A DNA stretch of 16,226 nucleotides from Acidimicrobiaceae bacterium. Its GTDB lineage: Bacteria > Actinomycetota > Acidimicrobiia > Acidimicrobiales > RAAP-2. The translations under genes were made by a program, and so were the position numbers. The notes beneath the pieces are model-generated. The model had not been told where the DNA came from. It was given only the letters and a program-made list of their open reading frames with translations, and did not search any database. Location: the NCBI GenBank assembly GCA_003152555.1, contig PMAL01000048.1:1-16226 (forward strand). The letters run 5' to 3'. Of the stretch, positions 1 through 7,360 are shown piece by piece. Numbering within the stretch: the first letter of the stretch is position 1; every line of letters starts with the position of its first letter.

Positions 1-402
1 GAGATTCAGGCCTGGGGGGCCGCAGATTAATTTCACACAGTGTCTTCAGCCGCCAAAAATGTCGCGTCATTTTCCCCAGTCGCGAACGTCAACGGCCGCA
101 CCAGTTCAACCGGAAAAAAGATCGTGACACTAATAGTCGGGCAACCAGAGCCAGATCTTCACGCCAGCGAATCTTGCCCCGACGCGTTTGTAGCACTTTG
201 CCCTAGTAATTTCCCAATGGGATTGTTTGAAATTGGCGTGACCGCCTACGCAACGACGATTCGCCACTACTGAGATTTTGATGCGCGTACGTTGCGGGCC
301 CAACTACCACGTAGGGATTGATGAATTCGAAAACGATAAGATTTCCAAAGAATTACGGTCCGAAGTTATCGGTTCCCTTTGACACTCATAATCAGGAAGA
401 GC
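1..402. other. Left-edge non-coding stretch
   Basis: I see no convincing gene here. In frame 1 the first ten codons read as a short open stretch ending in TAA at 28-30. This could be the very end of a gene entering from the left, but ten codons are too few to tell. A GTG-started open frame at 40-273 has no Shine-Dalgarno sequence, no recognisable domain and an unremarkable composition, so I do not call it. The last ~10 bases carry the ribosome binding site of the glycosyltransferase that begins at 403. Confidence 0.5.
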
Positions 403-1311
403 ATGCCGTCCGTCAGCGTAGTCATTCCAAGTTTCCGTGGCGGCAGATTCCTCCGCGAAGCCATCGCATCGGTGCAAGCTCAAACACTAACGGATTGGGA
501 GTTAGTAGTTGTCTTGGACGGCTGTGAAGACGACCTTTCTGATATCGAGCAAAGCGATCCGCGAGTCCGAATAGTTAGGCAGCGAAATAGGGGCGAGGCC
601 ACCTCGCGGAACGTAGGAATTGGTCACACACAATCGGAATTTGTCGCCCTTCTTGACGATGATGATCGGATGTTGCCCGAGCGGCTCCTCACGCAGTTGC
701 GCGTGATGAGCAACGAAAGCATTGGCTTCTGTCACACACAGTTCCGCATCATTGATGAAAATGGGTTGATTACTGGCACTGGAGAATCGAAGGATTTTCA
801 ATACCGTGATTTTCTTAGAGAAAATGGAGCGGTTTTAATCTCCACGACCATGATCAGAAGAGCGCTGATCCAAGATCTAGGTGGGTTCAACCCGCTTTTT
901 CTGATGAGCACCGATCTTGATCTGCTCTATCGAATCGCACGCGAGAGTACGGTTTGTTTCTTACCTGAGCAATTAACGGAGTACCGCAGACATAGTTCAA
1001 ACGTGTCGTATCCGGTGTCGGGGGGCGAGCAGCAGGAACTGATCCTTAAACAGCATCTCCTCGTCGCCAAGACTCGAGGCGAGGTCGAAAATGTGAAAGC
1101 GATTCAATATCGCTTGTCGCATACACCGACTGGTCGCGCGGCGCGCGCAATTCGTAACGCACACATGGCACGAACTCGCCACAACTATGTAGCAATGCTG
1201 GGCTCACTCGGACTTGCGTTCCTATTTTCACCGGGACTGACCCTACGGTTGAGTCTGCGACAAGCTCGTATTGATGTCGCCAGAAAAGATTCGTCTACCC
1301 CAAGTAATTGA
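403..1311 (+). CDS. GT2 family glycosyltransferase
   Basis: Predicted inverting glycosyltransferase that moves a sugar from a nucleotide-sugar donor to a glycan acceptor at the cytoplasmic face of the membrane. The N-terminus VSVVIPSFRGG is the first beta strand of a GT-A fold. QRNRGEATSRNVGI (60-73) is the usual GT2 nucleotide-binding segment, and the acidic run LLDDDD (83-88) holds the metal-binding DXD. STDLDLLYRIA (near 175) occupies the place of the catalytic-base region, and YRRHSSNVS near residue 200 is a common GT2 tail motif. There is no obvious transmembrane helix apart from a weakly hydrophobic patch near residue 265. The 302 residues are normal for a soluble GT2. I chose ATG 403 because AGGAAGA lies just upstream; the in-frame TTG at 379 has no such site. 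It stands alone, converging on the HTS-like gene. Donor and acceptor cannot be told from sequence. Confidence 0.9.
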   Translation: MPSVSVVIPSFRGGRFLREAIASVQAQTLTDWELVVVLDGCEDDLSDIEQSDPRVRIVRQRNRGEATSRNVGIGHTQSEFVALLDDDDRMLPERLLTQLRVMSNESIGFCHTQFRIIDENGLITGTGESKDFQYRDFLRENGAVLISTTMIRRALIQDLGGFNPLFLMSTDLDLLYRIARESTVCFLPEQLTEYRRHSSNVSYPVSGGEQQELILKQHLLVAKTRGEVENVKAIQYRLSHTPTGRAARAIRNAHMARTRHNYVAMLGSLGLAFLFSPGLTLRLSLRQARIDVARKDSSTPSN

Positions 1312-1409
1312 ACCATCACGAAGTTATCGGGTGTTCGCCATTTTTAACACACATGAGTTGTATGAGATTCCCATAATAAGGTCACGGTGGGCCCCCACAT
1401 CGCCGGGAG

Positions 1410-2387
1410 TTAACTCTTCCTGGATTTGTCCTCGCTCAACCAATTTGTGAAAAACCGCATGGCCATCGTCCGCCAAGTCCATAGAGATCGCTCGGCGATC
1501 TCGTCAAACGGAAACGCGGCGAGGATAGCGGGATCGCGCTGGCCTCCAATTATCGCCCGATGCAGGTTCTCAAGTTGTTCCCAGTCTTCTGGCGCCACAC
1601 AATGTACCGGTAAGCGTGGTTCGTCATCGCGCTCATGGAGAACATACCGGGACGCGTCACGTCGGTATTCACGGAGCAGACTGGAGGGTTCGTACTCAGG
1701 ATGGCCTTGGATGAGCACGACCGTGGACGCGGCGATTTCTCGAGTAGCGACGCTCCATCCAACGTTCGACGATTGAATTGCGATGTCGTAGCCAGCTTTA
1801 CGCATATCATCCGGTGGCACGGTGTTCCAGCGCGAATGCGGAAGGGGAATCTCCGATTCCAAACCGAGACAGAGCGGATGCGAGGTATCCACGTGTTGAG
1901 GAAAGACACCAGTGCATTTGGAATCCAGACGGACGCGTTCGATACCGTCAAAAGTCTTGAGGGCGGCGTGCGCCGACAGACAGGACAGCAGCATGGAGCG
2001 AACGTGCACGCTGGCCCAAGAAAGCAAGTCCACCATTTCAGCCCAGTAGGGCTCGTTTTGGATGTGCACCTCCAATGGATTTGACCCCGTCACGAGGAGA
2101 AGATCTGGCGGATTATCTGTTATGTCAGCGACGGGTGAGTAACACTCAGCAATCCTCGACGCTGTGCATTCATTTCGTGGCACGCCAACCATTGCGTAAC
2201 GCTGGATCTCAATCACCTCAGAACCCGACCCGGCCCCCAGCAAGTCGAGAAACTGTCGCTCAGTCGCATCGAATGCTCCGTCGGGCATGTTGTTGACGAA
2301 GGCGCACGTCCAGGATGACGGTTCAAGTTCTGAATTAGGCGATGACGGTCTTGGCGAATTGGCGGGAGAAGCCAGCCGCACCGCCAC
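1410..2387 (-). CDS. MetA/HTS-like homoserine O-acyltransferase family protein
   Basis: Belongs by motif to the homoserine trans-succinylase (MetA) family, which has a class I glutamine-amidotransferase-like fold and acylates the hydroxyl of homoserine from acyl-CoA. The catalytic set is visible: Cys136 in LLSCLSAHAAL, and His229 and Glu231 in GHPEYEP. Other family blocks present are VNNMPDG (31-37), LLLVTGSNPLE (96-106), PHSRW (183-187) and RFFTNWL (311-317). Two departures stand out. The lysine that follows MPD in MetA is Gly37 here. The residue that aligns with the acyl-CoA selectivity position is Glu106, as in acetyl-CoA-preferring members. The N-terminal ~24 residues are Ser/Pro-rich and lack family similarity. 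The GTG start at 2387 shares its G with the TAG stop of the ATP-grasp gene (TAGTG), so the two are almost certainly translated together. Given this partner it may acylate a different amino acid or peptide instead of serving methionine synthesis. Confidence 0.85.
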   Translation of the reverse strand: MAVRLASPANSPRPSSPNSELEPSSWTCAFVNNMPDGAFDATERQFLDLLGAGSGSEVIEIQRYAMVGVPRNECTASRIAECYSPVADITDNPPDLLLVTGSNPLEVHIQNEPYWAEMVDLLSWASVHVRSMLLSCLSAHAALKTFDGIERVRLDSKCTGVFPQHVDTSHPLCLGLESEIPLPHSRWNTVPPDDMRKAGYDIAIQSSNVGWSVATREIAASTVVLIQGHPEYEPSSLLREYRRDASRYVLHERDDEPRLPVHCVAPEDWEQLENLHRAIIGGQRDPAILAAFPFDEIAERSLWTWRTMAMRFFTNWLSEDKSRKS

Positions 2388-3679
2388 TAGAAGTGACTCT
2401 CGTTGGCGTACGTGACGGTCACCTCTTGGTGCAGTAGGCGGTCCACGGCTTGCAGCTCGTCGTAATCCTTGGCCGAGCCGACGACGGCCATAATGTGATT
2501 TCGCGAACCATCCCTCCAGTCCAGATCGGCGCCCGGACCCTGGTGCACGGTAATTGAGTCAACCCCCGGATAATCACTCACGGCATCGATGCCACTGATT
2601 GCCACCACCGTTGCCGAGACGGCCGGAGGTTGTAGGAAAAACCGGTACCCAATTCGCTCAGTGGCTATTGGTCCATTAATCTGCATTGCCTCGCCTAGTG
2701 ACAATCGCAATGTCATCTCCAAGAGTGCAAATCCCGAAGCGCGGTGGAGCATTTCCGGCACGCCACCACCGACGCGTCCATTTACTTCAATGATCCGAGG
2801 GCCATTCGCAGTGAACTTGACCTCGGTGTGCAGACATCCAGTGTGCACGTCGAGAGCTTCGATCGCTGACGTGGCCAGACTCAGGGCCGCCCTTTGATCA
2901 ACTTCATTCAGCGCCGCCGGAATAAAGAAGCCAGTCTCTCTAAAATTCTCCGCCATCGGAAAACGGCCGGTCAGCGCCAAGTGACTAATGACGCCGCGCG
3001 CGACAACGGTTTCGATTGAAACGTAGGCAGCGTAGGGCCCCCCGTCTCGAGCCGAATCGTCGAGAATATATTCCTCCAGTACCATTTCTGGTCGTGCTGT
3101 TCCAAGCGCGGCGAGCAGTTGATCTAGGTGTGACCGGTCACGGAGAAGAAAGGTATAGCGACTCCCTTGCGCAGAGCGCGGCTTCAAGACTGCGGGCCAG
3201 CCCACTGCCGACTCGAATTCGAGGAGTTCCTGTTCGTCCGGCTCATGTCCAATGACCAAACAAGTCGGCATAGGCAGTCCGCCGTCCGCCAAGGTTCGAC
3301 GCTGTTGGGCCTTATCAGTCAGAGCATGGGCCGTGGCGAATGAATGAAAGGGCAGATGCAGCACCTCGGCCACCCGGGCGTAGGTAGTCATATTGGCATC
3401 GAGGTACGTAGTAATTCCGTCAGGTTGATACCCAGAAGACAGAGACTCCAAAATTTGATCGACCCCGAGGCCACTGACGTCAATCACCGCTCCGAAGCGG
3501 TTTAGCAATTCCGTCATCTGGCGCATCTCAGGAAGGGAACCGTCAATCAACCAGAGCAGGTCGCACATCTGCGCGGCGGCTTCCGTCAATTGCATGATCG
3601 GAACGCAGCGGGGACCGTAGCCAACGGCGACGAGTGGTCGCTTCTGGCTAGACGTGTATTCAAACGTTTCGCTAACCAT
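2387..3679 (-). CDS. ATP-grasp domain carboxylate-amine ligase
   Basis: Predicted ATP-dependent ligase that activates a carboxylate as an acyl-phosphate and joins it to an amine, the chemistry of carbamoyl-phosphate-synthase-type ATP-grasp enzymes and L-amino-acid ligases. Numbered from the TTG three bases upstream of the ATG, it shows an N-terminal Rossmann-like domain (about 16-115), the ATP-binding lysine and small loop in VLKPRSAQGS (165-174), the hinge acidic pair in VLEEYI (201-206), and the metal-binding Glu287 (HTEVKF) and Glu299/Asn301 in IIEVNGRVGGG. A C-terminal domain of about 90 residues follows. Its length of ~430 fits the family. ATG 3679 is taken as start; TTG 3682 is equally open and neither has a strong ribosome binding site. 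It is the first gene of a two-gene operon with the HTS-like gene and is divergent from the flavin monooxygenase across ~104 bp that must hold both promoters. The substrate is unknown. Confidence 0.85.
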   Translation of the reverse strand: MVSETFEYTSSQKRPLVAVGYGPRCVPIMQLTEAAAQMCDLLWLIDGSLPEMRQMTELLNRFGAVIDVSGLGVDQILESLSSGYQPDGITTYLDANMTTYARVAEVLHLPFHSFATAHALTDKAQQRRTLADGGLPMPTCLVIGHEPDEQELLEFESAVGWPAVLKPRSAQGSRYTFLLRDRSHLDQLLAALGTARPEMVLEEYILDDSARDGGPYAAYVSIETVVARGVISHLALTGRFPMAENFRETGFFIPAALNEVDQRAALSLATSAIEALDVHTGCLHTEVKFTANGPRIIEVNGRVGGGVPEMLHRASGFALLEMTLRLSLGEAMQINGPIATERIGYRFFLQPPAVSATVVAISGIDAVSDYPGVDSITVHQGPGADLDWRDGSRNHIMAVVGSAKDYDELQAVDRLLHQEVTVTYANESHF

Positions 3680-3783
3680 CAACCGGATGTTAGCGTTGAA
3701 CTGACGTTCGCCCGACTGGCAATCGGTGGTTCCGGCGACGTGCAGATTCGCTTTTGTAACCAGAGACGGAGGACTTGCAAAGA

Positions 3784-4962
3784 ATGCCAGTCGAAATCAT
3801 CGGAATGGTGGGCACCAGAGACGCTTCGGAAATTAAAGGACCCCTCGTCGACGGTCCGGTCGTGGACTGGATGGACGGCCTGGTGATTGAACCGGGCTAT
3901 CTGGAGGCCATTGCACGCGCTCACGACGAAGGAGGATTTGACCGCGTGCTCGTGGGTTACGGCGCCGTGGCACCAGAAAGTTGGGCCGTAGCGAACGCGG
4001 TGCTCCACCACACCAAGCGTTTAAAAGTGATGGTGGCACATAGACCGGGATTCACTCAGCCCGTTGTGCTGGCGCGGATGGCCGCTACTCTTGACCATCT
4101 CACTGGGGGCGGTCGGGTCGCAATCCACTTCATTACCGGAGGCGACGAAGCTGATCAACGACGAGAAGGCGATTTCGTTCCCCACGACACTCGTTATCGG
4201 CGCACCGGTGAAGAGATGGCAATCGTGCGACGCATTTGGTCCGAGGATGCGCCATTTGATTTCGAAGGAGAATTCTTTCGCTACGAGAGCGCATTCAGTT
4301 CGGTCAAGCCAGTCAGCCCTGGAGGCATACCGTTGTACTTCGCGGGAGCCTCCGTCCCCGCCATTGACGTCGGAGCGGCGCAGGCCGACGTCTACGCCTT
4401 CTGGGGAGAATCACGAACGGCAGTGGCGGGCCGAATGGAGACTATCGAACTGGCGGCCAAGAAGGCCGGACGCACCCTTCGCTACAGCATCTCTCTGCGC
4501 CCGATTATCGGCGACACCGAAATTGAGGCGTGGGAAAAAGCGGAGTGGATTGCGGAAAAGACCGCGGAGCGCATTGCGCTGGCGAAGGAGCGAATGGCTG
4601 GCCACGCCGACTCGTACAAAGGGCTTGGCGGAGAACGCAACGCCACCTTTTCCGTCGATCGCGACACCAGCGGCACCACGTCAGTTGGTCGCAAGCGACT
4701 GATCGAGATGTCTGCGAATCAAGATGTCTACGACGAACGCCTCTGGATGAAGGTGGCCAACTTGACGGGTGCCGCAGGCAACTCAACAGCACTCGTAGGC
4801 ACGCCTGAGCAGGTCGCCGAGGCAATGCTCCGTTATTACGACCTTGGCATTACGACCTTGCTACTCAAAGGCTTCGACCCCCTTACCGACGCAATCGACT
4901 TCGGTCAACGCCTACTTCCTCTCATTCGCGAGGGTGCCTTGAAACGTGACGCCTCTGCTTGA
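3784..4962 (+). CDS. LLM-class (SsuD-like) flavin-dependent monooxygenase
   Basis: Predicted two-component monooxygenase of the bacterial luciferase/alkanesulfonate monooxygenase class, using reduced FMN supplied by a separate reductase and O2. Family features in order are AHRPGFTQP (85-93), ARMAATLDHLTGGG (97-110), the flavin-phosphate-region motif FITGGDEADQR (116-126), HDTRYRRTGEEM (134-145), IPLYFAGAS (182-190) and the C-terminal VGTPEQVAEAM. The 392 residues are typical. GGAGGA at 3768-3773 sits 10 bases before ATG 3784, whereas the in-frame TTG at 3775 is too close to it, so I use the ATG. By my alignment the SsuD segment containing Arg226 and His228 reads SISLRPII here, so both side chains differ and true alkanesulfonate activity is doubtful. 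No flavin reductase or sulfonate transporter is nearby. It is divergently arranged with the ATP-grasp/HTS-like pair, which suggests shared regulation and possibly a shared substrate. Confidence 0.88.
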   Translation: MPVEIIGMVGTRDASEIKGPLVDGPVVDWMDGLVIEPGYLEAIARAHDEGGFDRVLVGYGAVAPESWAVANAVLHHTKRLKVMVAHRPGFTQPVVLARMAATLDHLTGGGRVAIHFITGGDEADQRREGDFVPHDTRYRRTGEEMAIVRRIWSEDAPFDFEGEFFRYESAFSSVKPVSPGGIPLYFAGASVPAIDVGAAQADVYAFWGESRTAVAGRMETIELAAKKAGRTLRYSISLRPIIGDTEIEAWEKAEWIAEKTAERIALAKERMAGHADSYKGLGGERNATFSVDRDTSGTTSVGRKRLIEMSANQDVYDERLWMKVANLTGAAGNSTALVGTPEQVAEAMLRYYDLGITTLLLKGFDPLTDAIDFGQRLLPLIREGALKRDASA

Positions 4963-5273
4963 ACTCGAATAATCTCATACTCCACGTCATGGGAAAATTG
5001 GGGCTCACAACGACACTTCTATCAACCTCGCTAGCTCCCCGGCCATAATGATCGCCGGGCACGATTCAACCAAAATGTAGGCATTGATCAACCACTGCTC
5101 GTCCCTCGTTGATGGTAACCACTCCAACGCGCACGCCACGCTTTGTCAGTACGGCATCGATCGCTGAGACATCGTGATTGATCGGCAATAATTACTTGCT
5201 CGCGAACTTGGGCTCGCCAGAATTGTCACTTTATCCGCCGCCGGGACAAGAATGCCGACACTTAACGGTGATC
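4963..5273. other. Spacer between convergent genes, with a possible gene remnant
   Basis: About 310 bp between two convergent genes. It contains a GC-rich inverted repeat (CCCGGC at 5038-5043 and GCCGGG at 5054-5059, ten-base loop) without a T tract on either side. On the minus strand, 5066-5188 reads as 40 open codons from a TTG whose translation (INHDVSAIDAVL, then KRGVRVGVVTINEG) looks more protein-like than random spacer DNA. It has no ribosome binding site, and I cannot name a family. It may be the tail of a decayed gene, or chance. Confidence 0.35.
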
Positions 5274-6158
5274 TCATTTCGGCGAGTATTCAGCAACCCA
5301 ATCGACCACCATTGATTCGCGCCCACTTGGGCACTCCTTGCCGACGGAGCAAGAGGTCCGCTGCTCTAGGTCAAGGGTCATCGATCGTCTGGGAATATCC
5401 CCCGTCTCATTGACCGTGGCCCATACGCGTCCATCAACTACATAGGAAACCAAATGGGGGGTCCATATCACGCCCCACGTGTGCCACTCCGTCATATTGA
5501 TTGCCAGCAGGCTCTGAATTATTTGGTTATGGTGAGCAAAGTGCAAAGTCGCTGACGTACCGAGAACGTTTCCACCATTTTCATTGAAGTCGATTTCGGG
5601 AGGCCAACCAACTTTCGGCCAGAGCAACTCACCGTCGTTAGGTCCGGGACCGGTCACCCGGGAACGGACGAAATACGCACCGTACGTGCGGGCGAGTCCG
5701 CACTGACACAGACCGCCAGTGACAACTTCGTTGTGAAACGCAGGATCCTTATAAGTATTGAGCTGGAGGAGGCCACCACTGATGACCACGTGAGAACCGG
5801 CGAATTGCGCACCGGGATCGCCGCCCGGCTGTCCAGTAAATAGGTACCAACCAGTTGGAAGTTTGTCGTTGGCAAAATTATTGACGTACGACAACGTGTA
5901 ACCCGGGAGCGCGTTTGCACTCGGAGGGGCCAAACCCGAGGGTTGAGAAATGGCCGCACTACCCACGGGATACTCGCTCTTCGAAGATACGGATCCGCCA
6001 TTGCCCTTGGACGAAGTTGGCGACAGAGCGAACCACAACACTGCTCCCAGTGCGACGGCCGAAATTAAAACAGTAATCACAGTGATCAGAACGCTCCCGG
6101 ATCCTTTGGGTGCAGACGTTAACTCTGCGTCGGGGGTGTCTTGTTCCGTGTTCGTCAT
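5274..6158 (-). CDS. Membrane-anchored GH16 family glycoside hydrolase
   Basis: Predicted endo-acting glycoside hydrolase or transglycosylase of family 16, which cleaves beta-1,3 or beta-1,4 linkages in glucans or galactans by a retaining mechanism. An N-terminal hydrophilic stretch of ~22 residues precedes one hydrophobic helix (about 22-45) with no clear cleavage site. The enzyme is therefore probably tethered to the membrane with the catalytic domain outside. A Ser/Gly/Pro-rich linker leads to the GH16 domain (from ~85). The signature ExDxxE is seen as PPEIDFNE, giving nucleophile Glu188, Asp190 and acid/base Glu193, counted from the ATG. Cysteine pairs in GLCQCG and TSC-KEC probably form disulfides. 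It is closely related to the GH16 domain encoded at 7361-8695 but lacks the OmpA part. The start is ATG 6158, 51 bp after the GT-A-like gene, so both are likely one transcript. No good ribosome binding site is visible. Its substrate is inferred to be the local glycan. Confidence 0.87.
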   Translation of the reverse strand: MTNTEQDTPDAELTSAPKGSGSVLITVITVLISAVALGAVLWFALSPTSSKGNGGSVSSKSEYPVGSAAISQPSGLAPPSANALPGYTLSYVNNFANDKLPTGWYLFTGQPGGDPGAQFAGSHVVISGGLLQLNTYKDPAFHNEVVTGGLCQCGLARTYGAYFVRSRVTGPGPNDGELLWPKVGWPPEIDFNENGGNVLGTSATLHFAHHNQIIQSLLAINMTEWHTWGVIWTPHLVSYVVDGRVWATVNETGDIPRRSMTLDLEQRTSCSVGKECPSGRESMVVDWVAEYSPK

Positions 6159-6209
6159 CAACAGAACACTATGGGCTCACCCGGGGATACGCGAGAATCG
6201 CCGCGAGTT

Positions 6210-7130
6210 TCACTCAATTTCCGCAGAGGACGCCTCTCTCCAGTGAGGACGCCTCTGCCATTTCCACCACCTCATATTTACGTGCAGCAGTTGATAGAAA
6301 CTTGAAATCCCGGCCGCGGTCAGTCGCTCCTTCAATTTCTCCATCTCTGGTCCCGCCGGATACGACTGGGCATTCTCGCGCCAGTGAACTATTCGACACT
6401 CGTCAATTATTCCAATACGAAATGGTCCTTCTTTTATTCGATTCCACTCAGCTTCAATGCCCCATCCCATATCAGCACCTTCGGGCAGTGGAAGCATGAG
6501 TTTCAAGAAACTTGAGTCGGCAACAACCAAAGGACCTTGTTCGACAAAGTTCGTGTCGCGCGCTATTACGAAAGGCCGAGACACATTAAACAGGTTCGTC
6601 CACCACCCCAAGAGGCTTTGGCCGGGCTGGGCGAGAGAGAAGCCAGCATCCTTCATCAAACCAATGGTTTTGAACAGATCACCTTTCACGAACACGATGT
6701 CATCGTCGGCAATGACCAGCCACGAACCTTGCTCAACTGGTCGGATTTTGTACAGAAAATTCAAGTGGGAAAAACGGACTCCCGGGCCGCAGCCATATGT
6801 TTGGCTTGCCAGATCCGGCGCTACTTCATCTAACGCCCACAATCGCACGTCAGCGTTAGGACCCAACTGACGAAGTAGTAGCTCAACGAAGACAATATTG
6901 CGTCTTCGATAAACCAACAGAAAGAGGATGGTTGGTGCATCGCTCACCGCCGCGTTATGTTGTGCTGAAATCGCTTGGTCTTGCGCCTTGCTTCGTGCAG
7001 TTATCTTGTCCAATAGTTTGTTTCTTACAATTGACCTGATTGGCTCAACGGCACTTGAGAGGACGAAAGCGCCATTTCGAAGGAACTGCCGGAAGATGTC
7101 ACTCCGTGACGAATGTCGATGCAGAGTCAC
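6210..7130 (-). CDS. GT-A fold glycosyltransferase-like protein
   Basis: I recognise the general fold more than a named family. After ~60 residues of basic, non-conserved N-terminus, a Rossmann-like strand (TILFLLVYRRRN, 67-78) begins. The run WLVIADDDIVF (137-147) has the Asp triplet expected of a metal-binding DXD site in GT-A glycosyltransferases. Further on, WWTNLFNVSRPF (near 176) and GWGIEAEWNRIKEG (near 242) could supply acceptor contacts and an acidic catalytic residue. There is no signal peptide or transmembrane helix. The start is GTG 7130 because no other Met or GTG appears before the conserved part; the upstream ribosome binding site is poor. It lies between two GH16 genes on the same strand and ends 51 bp before the second, which ties it to the same polysaccharide. 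Sugar specificity is unknown, and it could also be a non-glycosyl nucleotidyl-type enzyme. Confidence 0.65.
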   Translation of the reverse strand: MTLHRHSSRSDIFRQFLRNGAFVLSSAVEPIRSIVRNKLLDKITARSKAQDQAISAQHNAAVSDAPTILFLLVYRRRNIVFVELLLRQLGPNADVRLWALDEVAPDLASQTYGCGPGVRFSHLNFLYKIRPVEQGSWLVIADDDIVFVKGDLFKTIGLMKDAGFSLAQPGQSLLGWWTNLFNVSRPFVIARDTNFVEQGPLVVADSSFLKLMLPLPEGADMGWGIEAEWNRIKEGPFRIGIIDECRIVHWRENAQSYPAGPEMEKLKERLTAAGISSFYQLLHVNMRWWKWQRRPHWREASSAEIE

Positions 7131-7302
7131 CGCAAGAAGTTTACAAAGACGACAGGCGGTCGATAGCGCGAGAGAAATAAACGTCGCTTACCCGCAGTTT
7201 CACATTGTTCACTCCGAAATCCATCCGACACAAACTAGAAGAAAGCAGGAGCGAATGACCCTCTCGGCACTAGGGATCGAATTCCAGCACTTCGCAGCGC
7301 TT

Positions 7303-7348
7303 GCGGGGGCACCATTTCGATTTCGTTGATCGAACGAGGCCCCCACGC
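7303..7348 (-). terminator. GC-rich stem-loop after the GH16-OmpA gene
   Basis: GGGGGC (7305-7310) pairs perfectly with GCCCCC (7339-7344), extended by GC/GC (7303-7304 with 7347-7348) around a two-base bulge. An inner TTCG/CGAA stem lies in the loop. It begins 12 bp past the stop of the GH16-OmpA gene in its direction of transcription. There is no clear U tract, so it may instead protect an mRNA end or act as an attenuator before the next gene. Confidence 0.3.
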
Positions 7349-7360
7349 GGTTCAAAGTGC

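Noticed and set aside
40..273. 77-residue open frame from GTG on the plus strand
   Set aside because: No ribosome binding site, no recognisable family, mixed third-position base use. More likely chance in non-coding DNA.
361..1330. 12-base direct repeat CGAAGTTATCGG at 361-372 and 1319-1330 flanking the GT2 gene
   Set aside because: A few 12-base matches are expected by chance in 16 kb, there are no mobile-element genes, and the match does not extend further.
4064..4825. Several long open frames on both strands across the flavin monooxygenase gene
   Set aside because: Arg/Ser/Pro-rich translations without motifs. They are shadows of the real gene at 3784-4962.
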